Shown here: one piece after another, positions 59,452-64,000 of the stretch | Numbering within the stretch: position 1 is the stretch's first letter | Layout: each line of letters starts with the position of its first letter | Origin: an uncultured Candidatus Saccharibacteria bacterium | Lineage (GTDB): Bacteria; Patescibacteriota; Saccharimonadia; Saccharimonadales; Saccharimonadaceae | Assembly (NCBI GenBank): GCA_947165975.1 | Contig: CAMVCL010000003.1 | Location: forward strand, 1 to 64,000 | DNA length: 64,000 bases | Reading direction: 5' to 3' | The notes under the pieces: model-generated | Told to the model about the DNA's origin: nothing | The model's database searches: none | The model's input: the letters and a program-made list of their open reading frames with translations, nothing else | Position numbers and translations under genes: made by a program

Positions 59452-59955
59452 ATGCAGTGGGAACAAATTACAAACGTCATTTTAATATCATCAATTGCGA
59501 CCGTGGCAGTTTTTATATTACTCGGTCTTTATCAATGGATTAGCCGAAAATCCATCAAAAAAGTCGATGCGGAAATCCGCTGGATGCCACTTCCTTTATT
59601 ATTAATGACCATCGTGTATTACTTATTTGATAAAGTATGGATCGTAGCTACACGCCCAAATGGTTCCGGTGAACCAGCCTTCCCCTCAACCCATGTCATG
59701 GTCGTTACCACAATATTCTTTATAGTTACCATCGTCATTCCAAAATATATTAAATCAGTAGCCATACAGATAATCCTCGAATTTATCATGGTGATATTGA
59801 TTTCTTTAACTTGTACGGGTCGCATTATGTCCAATATGCATTCTCTTTGGGATGTCCTCGGCGCCATCGTGTTTGCTTTTATCTTTAGTGAAATATATTA
59901 CATAATTATTCGGAAAGGAAAGAAAAATGCCAAGCGTCTTCACCAAAATCATTAA
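59452..59955 (+). CDS. PAP2-family membrane phosphatase
   Basis: A 167-residue membrane protein with five or so helices. It has all three PAP2 motifs: KVWIVATRP (KX6RP) at residues about 61-69, PSTH near 79 (usually PSGH) and GRIMSNMHSLWD near 122, with the catalytic His and Asp. It hydrolyses a lipid phosphate or pyrophosphate, perhaps undecaprenyl pyrophosphate recycling for wall and surface polymers. A TATAAT at 59437-59442 lies 9 nt before the ATG. It overlaps the HIT gene by 29 bp. Confidence 0.9.
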   Translation: MQWEQITNVILISSIATVAVFILLGLYQWISRKSIKKVDAEIRWMPLPLLLMTIVYYLFDKVWIVATRPNGSGEPAFPSTHVMVVTTIFFIVTIVIPKYIKSVAIQIILEFIMVILISLTCTGRIMSNMHSLWDVLGAIVFAFIFSEIYYIIIRKGKKNAKRLHQNH

Positions 59956-60304
59956 CGGCGAGATACCATGCTATAAAATCTATGAGGATGACAAAACCAT
60001 GGCCTTCCTCGATATCAATCCGGAGACCAAGGGCCACACATTGGTTGTACCAAAAAATGAAGTAGACAAGATCTACGAATTACCCGATGAAGACTATCAA
60101 GCTCTCATGGACACCGTCAAAAAACTCAGTGCCAACATGGAAAAAGTCTTAGGCGCTCGTACGCTTTGGAAAGTTATCGGCACAGACGTCCCCCACGCAC
60201 ACGTTCATTTGTTACCATTCGATGAAAAATGGCAACACGGCAAAACTTTAAAGCTTACTTCAGAAGAATTTGAAGACATCCGCCAAAAACTCGAATATAA
60301 ATAA
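59927..60304 (+). CDS. HIT-family nucleotide hydrolase/transferase
   Basis: A 125-residue HIT protein, with CVFTKIINGEIP-like start (SVFTKIINGEIPCYKIYED), DINPETKGHTLVVPK and the histidine triad HAHVHLLP at about residues 88-95. HIT hydrolases act on AMP-linked or similar small nucleotides. Length is normal for bacterial Hint-type enzymes. The gene overlaps the PAP2 gene by 29 bp and has GGAAAGGAAAG upstream. Confidence 0.93.
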   Translation: MPSVFTKIINGEIPCYKIYEDDKTMAFLDINPETKGHTLVVPKNEVDKIYELPDEDYQALMDTVKKLSANMEKVLGARTLWKVIGTDVPHAHVHLLPFDEKWQHGKTLKLTSEEFEDIRQKLEYK

Positions 60305-60362
60305 TTTTTACTACCGCAAGACTACGATGTGGCCAGCTCACAAGGAATACTCTTTCTTGTGA

Positions 60363-60368
60363 TATAAT
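60363..60368 (+). promoter_or_regulatory. -10 box of valS
   Basis: TATAAT 23 nt before the valS ATG, leaving a leader with AGAGGA. A 6-bp hairpin (CACAAG / CTTGTG) lies just upstream, in DNA rather than in the transcript. Confidence 0.6.
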
Positions 60369-60391
60369 TATTACAATAAAAGAGGACCAAA

Positions 60392-63007
60392 ATGACATTT
60401 TCAAAGAGTTACGAACCAGGAGAATTTGAATCAGATATTTATGCAGCTTGGGAGGCTTCAGGCATTTTTGACCCAAAGCTCACTACGAGACCAGTTGATA
60501 GTGATGGAGATGGCGTCGACGATCGTCAGGGTGAAAACGATACTTTCTCTATCGTTATGCCACCGCCAAACGCTAACGGTAACTTACATATCGGTCATGG
60601 TCTTACAGTTGCACTTGAAGATTCTCTCACTCGTTACTATCGTTTAAGAGGCTTATCCTCGTGGTATATTCCGGGAGCCGATCATGCTGGTTTTGAAACT
60701 TGGGTCGTCTACGAACGTGAACTCGAAAAGAAGGGCCACTCTCGCTTCGAATTTGACCGCGACGAATTATATGCTAGGGTCTGGGACTTTGTCGCCGAAC
60801 AACGTGGCAATATGGAACTTCAACTACGTGCCTTAGGCGCTTCCTGCTCATGGGAAGATTTGACTTTTACCCTCGACGAAAATGTCATTGATCGCGTATA
60901 CACCACATTTGAGAAAATGTGGAATGACGGCCTAATCTATCGAGGCGAAAAACTTGTTAATTTTTGCCCAAAGCACCAAACCGCATTCGCTGATATAGAA
61001 GTTGAACATGAAGATGAATCAGGTACTCTTTGGGACATCGCCTACGTCTATGAAGGTGGTGAAGTGATAGTATCCACTACTCGTCCAGAGACTTTATTCG
61101 GCGATGTGGCTGTTGCCGTAAATCCAGAAGACGAGCGCTATAAAAAGCTCGTTGGTAAGACCGTAAAATTGCCACTCACCGACCGTGAAATTCCTATCAT
61201 CACTGATGAGCACGCCGACCCAGAATATGGTACCGGTGCCGTCAAGATTACCCCGGCCCATGATTTCGATGACTTTGAGGTTGGTGAACGCCATCAGCTT
61301 GAACGCATTAGAGTAATCGCCGAAGATGGCACCATGATTAATGTGCCAGAGGCATATTTCGGCCTAAATACCAAAGAATGCCGCAAGAAAGTCCTCAAAG
61401 ATCTCAAAGACCAAGGCTTACTAAGAGGTGAAAAGAAAATCACCCACTCAGTTGCACATTGTTATAAATGTGGCACAGTCCTAGAACCCACTCTCAAGGA
61501 GCAATGGTTTATTGATGTCGAACGTCTCGCTAAGGCCGCTATCGAACATCTCGAAAACGGTGAAATCAAATTCCACCCCGAAAACAAGCGCAAGGTCCTC
61601 ATTAACTATCTCAAAGGGCTTAAAGATTGGAATATTTCTCGACAAATTCCGTGGGGTATTGCCATTCCAATGTTTAGAAAGATTGACGACACTGCCACTG
61701 ATGAACCAGATTGGGTATTTGACCGTCGTACTCATTTGCAAGTTATTGAAAAAGCCGGCGTCAAATATCAACGCGACGAAGATACATTCGATACTTGGTT
61801 TTCTAGCGCGCACTGGCCAATTGTCTGTACTAACTGGACTGAAGAAAACTTCAACCCATATTATCCGCTAAACGTTATGGAAACAGGTGCCGATATCCTC
61901 TTCGCCTGGGTCGCTCGCATGATTATGATGGGATTGTATGTCACCGGTGAAGTGCCCTTTAAAGAAGTCTATCTCCATGGCCTCGTCCTTGATGAGCATG
62001 GTAAAAAAATGAGTAAAAGCAAAGGTAATGTTATTAATCCAATGGATCTTGTCACCAGATTCGGCTCTGACGCTTTTCGTCTCGGTATTTTAAGAGGCCG
62101 CTCCGCCGGGATGAATCAAGCTTTCAGCGAAAACTCCGTTATTGCTGGTCGCAATCTCTGCAATAAACTCTGGAATATTTCCCGTCTGATCCAATCAATT
62201 ATTGATACAGAAGAAGATATCCCAAGCGCCTCCGATACCCTAAACATGGGCGAAGATTGGATTTGTCGTGAGTTAAATAATTGTCTTGAGCAGGTCGAAT
62301 TGGCTATGTCTAACTACCGATTCGCCGAAGCTATTGAAGTCCTCTATCAGACGATCTGGGATAAATACGCTGACTGGTTCCTAGAGAGCCAAAAAATCTA
62401 TCGTAATGTTCCCCTTCTCAAACAAACTCTCGAAACGATTCTAATTGCTCTCCATCCATTTGCTCCATTTGTCACCGAAGCTATTTGGCAAAATCTCAGC
62501 TGGACCGACGGATATATCGCTACGGCTGATTGGCCATCTAGGCTTGAATATGACCCCATTTCGACCGAACAATTTGAAAACATAAGGATTATCGTTTCCG
62601 AAGTCAGAACCACCTTACAGGCCCTTCCAGGCACTAATAACGCAAAAAAATACAGCCTATTATATGACAATGATAGCCTCATTAACGACAATCAACTTCT
62701 CATTCGCAGTCTTACCAAGGTTCCTACCATCAACAGCTTAAATGGTGCTCCTCGTGGCCTCAGACTTGCCTTAGCTAATCACGAACTCTATTTGGACGTA
62801 CCAGAAAACATTGTCAAAGAATACAAAGATAACCTTACTGAACGTATTTTATCTGTTGGGCGCGAGCTAGACAATCTCAATCTTCGCATGAGTAATCCAA
62901 ATTACCTCAGTAAAGCCCCCGAACATCTTGTCAAAGAGACAACCGAACAGATCAGAGAAAAAGAGGCCCTCATCGCTCGTCTCAAAGCTGAACTTGAAAT
63001 AATCTAG
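60392..63007 (+). CDS. valS: valyl-tRNA synthetase
   Basis: Charges tRNA-Val. 871 residues, full length for a small bacterial ValRS. Class I signatures are present: HIGHG at 66-70 in the context PPPNANGNLHIGHG, and KMSKSKGN at about 539-546. The editing (CP1) domain is visible (VSTTRPETLFGDVAVAVNPED, ITPAHDFDDFEVG). The C-terminal anticodon-binding domain and the last 60 residues (coiled coil, RELDNLNLRMSN) are intact. It stands alone between the HIT gene and the GH13 gene. Confidence 0.98.
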   Translation: MTFSKSYEPGEFESDIYAAWEASGIFDPKLTTRPVDSDGDGVDDRQGENDTFSIVMPPPNANGNLHIGHGLTVALEDSLTRYYRLRGLSSWYIPGADHAGFETWVVYERELEKKGHSRFEFDRDELYARVWDFVAEQRGNMELQLRALGASCSWEDLTFTLDENVIDRVYTTFEKMWNDGLIYRGEKLVNFCPKHQTAFADIEVEHEDESGTLWDIAYVYEGGEVIVSTTRPETLFGDVAVAVNPEDERYKKLVGKTVKLPLTDREIPIITDEHADPEYGTGAVKITPAHDFDDFEVGERHQLERIRVIAEDGTMINVPEAYFGLNTKECRKKVLKDLKDQGLLRGEKKITHSVAHCYKCGTVLEPTLKEQWFIDVERLAKAAIEHLENGEIKFHPENKRKVLINYLKGLKDWNISRQIPWGIAIPMFRKIDDTATDEPDWVFDRRTHLQVIEKAGVKYQRDEDTFDTWFSSAHWPIVCTNWTEENFNPYYPLNVMETGADILFAWVARMIMMGLYVTGEVPFKEVYLHGLVLDEHGKKMSKSKGNVINPMDLVTRFGSDAFRLGILRGRSAGMNQAFSENSVIAGRNLCNKLWNISRLIQSIIDTEEDIPSASDTLNMGEDWICRELNNCLEQVELAMSNYRFAEAIEVLYQTIWDKYADWFLESQKIYRNVPLLKQTLETILIALHPFAPFVTEAIWQNLSWTDGYIATADWPSRLEYDPISTEQFENIRIIVSEVRTTLQALPGTNNAKKYSLLYDNDSLINDNQLLIRSLTKVPTINSLNGAPRGLRLALANHELYLDVPENIVKEYKDNLTERILSVGRELDNLNLRMSNPNYLSKAPEHLVKETTEQIREKEALIARLKAELEII

Positions 63008-63031
63008 GACCTATACAGGCACAACCAATAA

Positions 63032-63060
63032 TTGATTTTTAACCTATAAAATGGTATAAT
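63032..63060 (+). promoter_or_regulatory. promoter of the GH13 gene
   Basis: TTGATT (63032-63037), 17-bp spacer, TATAAT (63055-63060), then a leader of about 50 nt ending in ACGGAGGTGG before the ATG at 63118. Confidence 0.7.
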
Positions 63061-63117
63061 ATACTGATACCTAGTTCTTTTCGCATTTTGCCAGTTTTAG
63101 AAACGGAGGTGGCTTCT

Positions 63118-64000
63118 ATGGCAAAGACACTTGTTTACCAACTTTATCCAAGAGCTTGGGATGGTGGCCTGAAAGCCATGACCGAGCATCTATTCATTAT
63201 TAATTATCTTGGGGCAGATTATGTTTGGCTGAGTCCGATCTACCCTTCACCGGGCTATGATCATGGATATGATATTAAGGACTATACTGCAATTGATGAT
63301 CGTTTTGGCAACATGGCGGATTTTGACTATTTCGTCAAGACAGCTCACAGCTACGGCATCGGTGTAGTTATGGATTTAGTTCTCAATCATACCTCTATCA
63401 GTCACCCATGGTTCACTGAACATCCAGAATACTATTATCGGACAGATTTAGATTTTATCTATGAATGGCAAAATCTCTTTGACGGCACTAATCAGGTATG
63501 GGAATTAGATAAAAACTCTCTAATCCCACATTCTCTAGAGGCCAACGAAGTAGTAAATAGACCGCATAAGTATTATCTTCATTTATTCCATAAAAAACAA
63601 GCAGATCTGGATTGGTTTCCTTGGCATAATGAGCGAAACCTCAGATATAAAGTGAATCAGAACCTTGTCAGGGAGTTTAAACAAATCGTAGATTTTTGGA
63701 TTAACCGACACGGAGTTGATGGTTTTCGCTTGGATTTTCCTCAAGCAATCAACAAAGACATCAATCAACTCGAAATGCAAGTTCCAGATTTATTATTTGG
63801 CTCAAGGGCTACAGAGGTAATTAATGCTATCTTCTCAGAAAAAGAAAACCCATTTTTAATGATGGAATGTTTAGACCCAACTTATGGTGGACTAACAGAA
63901 TATTACTATGAAAATACTCATGTAGACTACATATTAAACACCAAGATTAAGGACGCATTTTCTGAAAGTAAAGAAGAGTTTGAAAAAATAATCTCATCCG
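63118..64000 (+). CDS. GH13 alpha-glucosidase/amylase-family enzyme (partial, 3' end beyond window)
   Basis: The reading frame from ATG 63118 stays open to the window edge (294 codons). It begins MAKTLVYQLYPRAWDGG, a family 13 (beta/alpha)8 barrel with the four conserved regions: DLVLNHTS (region I), GVDGFRLDFP (region II, nucleophile Asp), MMECLDP (region III, acid/base Glu). The order and the segment DLDWFPWHNERN fit oligo-1,6-glucosidase, trehalose synthase or sucrose-phosphorylase-like enzymes. No signal peptide is visible, so it is cytoplasmic and may break down stored or imported alpha-glucans. Confidence 0.92.
   Translation, partial: MAKTLVYQLYPRAWDGGLKAMTEHLFIINYLGADYVWLSPIYPSPGYDHGYDIKDYTAIDDRFGNMADFDYFVKTAHSYGIGVVMDLVLNHTSISHPWFTEHPEYYYRTDLDFIYEWQNLFDGTNQVWELDKNSLIPHSLEANEVVNRPHKYYLHLFHKKQADLDWFPWHNERNLRYKVNQNLVREFKQIVDFWINRHGVDGFRLDFPQAINKDINQLEMQVPDLLFGSRATEVINAIFSEKENPFLMMECLDPTYGGLTEYYYENTHVDYILNTKIKDAFSESKEEFEKIISS

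Noticed and set aside
60340-60362. T-box or similar leader before valS
   Set aside because: The only hairpin (CACAAG/CTTGTG) lies upstream of the -10 box and the leader is just about 20 nt.

Overview
The window looks like a chromosomal segment, including the replication origin, of a Patescibacteria/CPR bacterium, most likely a Candidatus Saccharibacteria (TM7) epibiont. This is inferred from low GC, compact packing, short versions of core proteins (an 84-residue GroES, a Jag/KhpB without its N-terminal domain, a MurE without its UDP-binding domain), a teichoic-acid-like surface locus and normal use of the standard bacterial code (no in-frame UGA). No 16S gene is present, so the placement is not proven.

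Layout. 0-8 kb: tRNA-Ser(GCU), two hypothetical genes, groES-groEL behind a CIRCE operator, ackA, a TylF-like methyltransferase and uvrA. 8-33.6 kb: a large cell-surface polymer island with a GtrA protein, many glycosyltransferases, galE, glf, two TagD-type cytidylyltransferases, a TagG/TagH-type ABC exporter, a YidC domain fused to a TagF-like polymerase, an APH-kinase/HAD/nucleotidyltransferase trio, a flippase-like membrane protein, an alkaline-phosphatase-superfamily membrane enzyme and a surface protein with four ricin-type lectin domains. 33.6-35.7 kb: a peptidase-less LexA-like regulator divergent from an LCP ligase that probably attaches the polymer to the wall. 35.7-41.8 kb: the conserved origin cluster khpB-yidC-rnpA-rpmH / dnaA-dnaN-recF with TTTTCCACA-type DnaA boxes. 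41.8-52.1 kb: a large unknown membrane protein, an RlmD-like methyltransferase, tRNA-Ser(GGA), a MacB-type ABC transporter, murE with a convergent degenerate Mur-ligase paralogue, a RhuM-Fic protein and a tryptophanase/tyrosine phenol-lyase homologue. 52.35-59.04 kb: a 6.7 kb integrative element in tRNA-Ser(CGA), bounded by 19-bp direct repeats, with both a tyrosine and a serine recombinase, iteron-like repeats and a structured RNA. 59-64 kb: tRNA-Arg(GCG), PAP2, HIT, valS and the start of a GH13 glycosidase.

The most striking observation is upstream of the tryptophanase-family gene: a 20-codon leader ORF with four consecutive Tyr codons, followed by segments able to form 1:2, 2:3 and 3:4 pairings, the last being a perfect intrinsic terminator. 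This is the architecture of a trp-type translation-coupled attenuator, here apparently tuned to tyrosine and placed in front of a lyase usually regarded as catabolic. Also notable are a genome-wide habit of leaderless promoters (-10 box 6-9 nt before the start codon), the YidC-TagF fusion, the 240-bp perfect repeat in the lectin gene, the riboswitch-like RNA in the mobile element, and a recombinase gene whose 3' end is exchanged when the element integrates.
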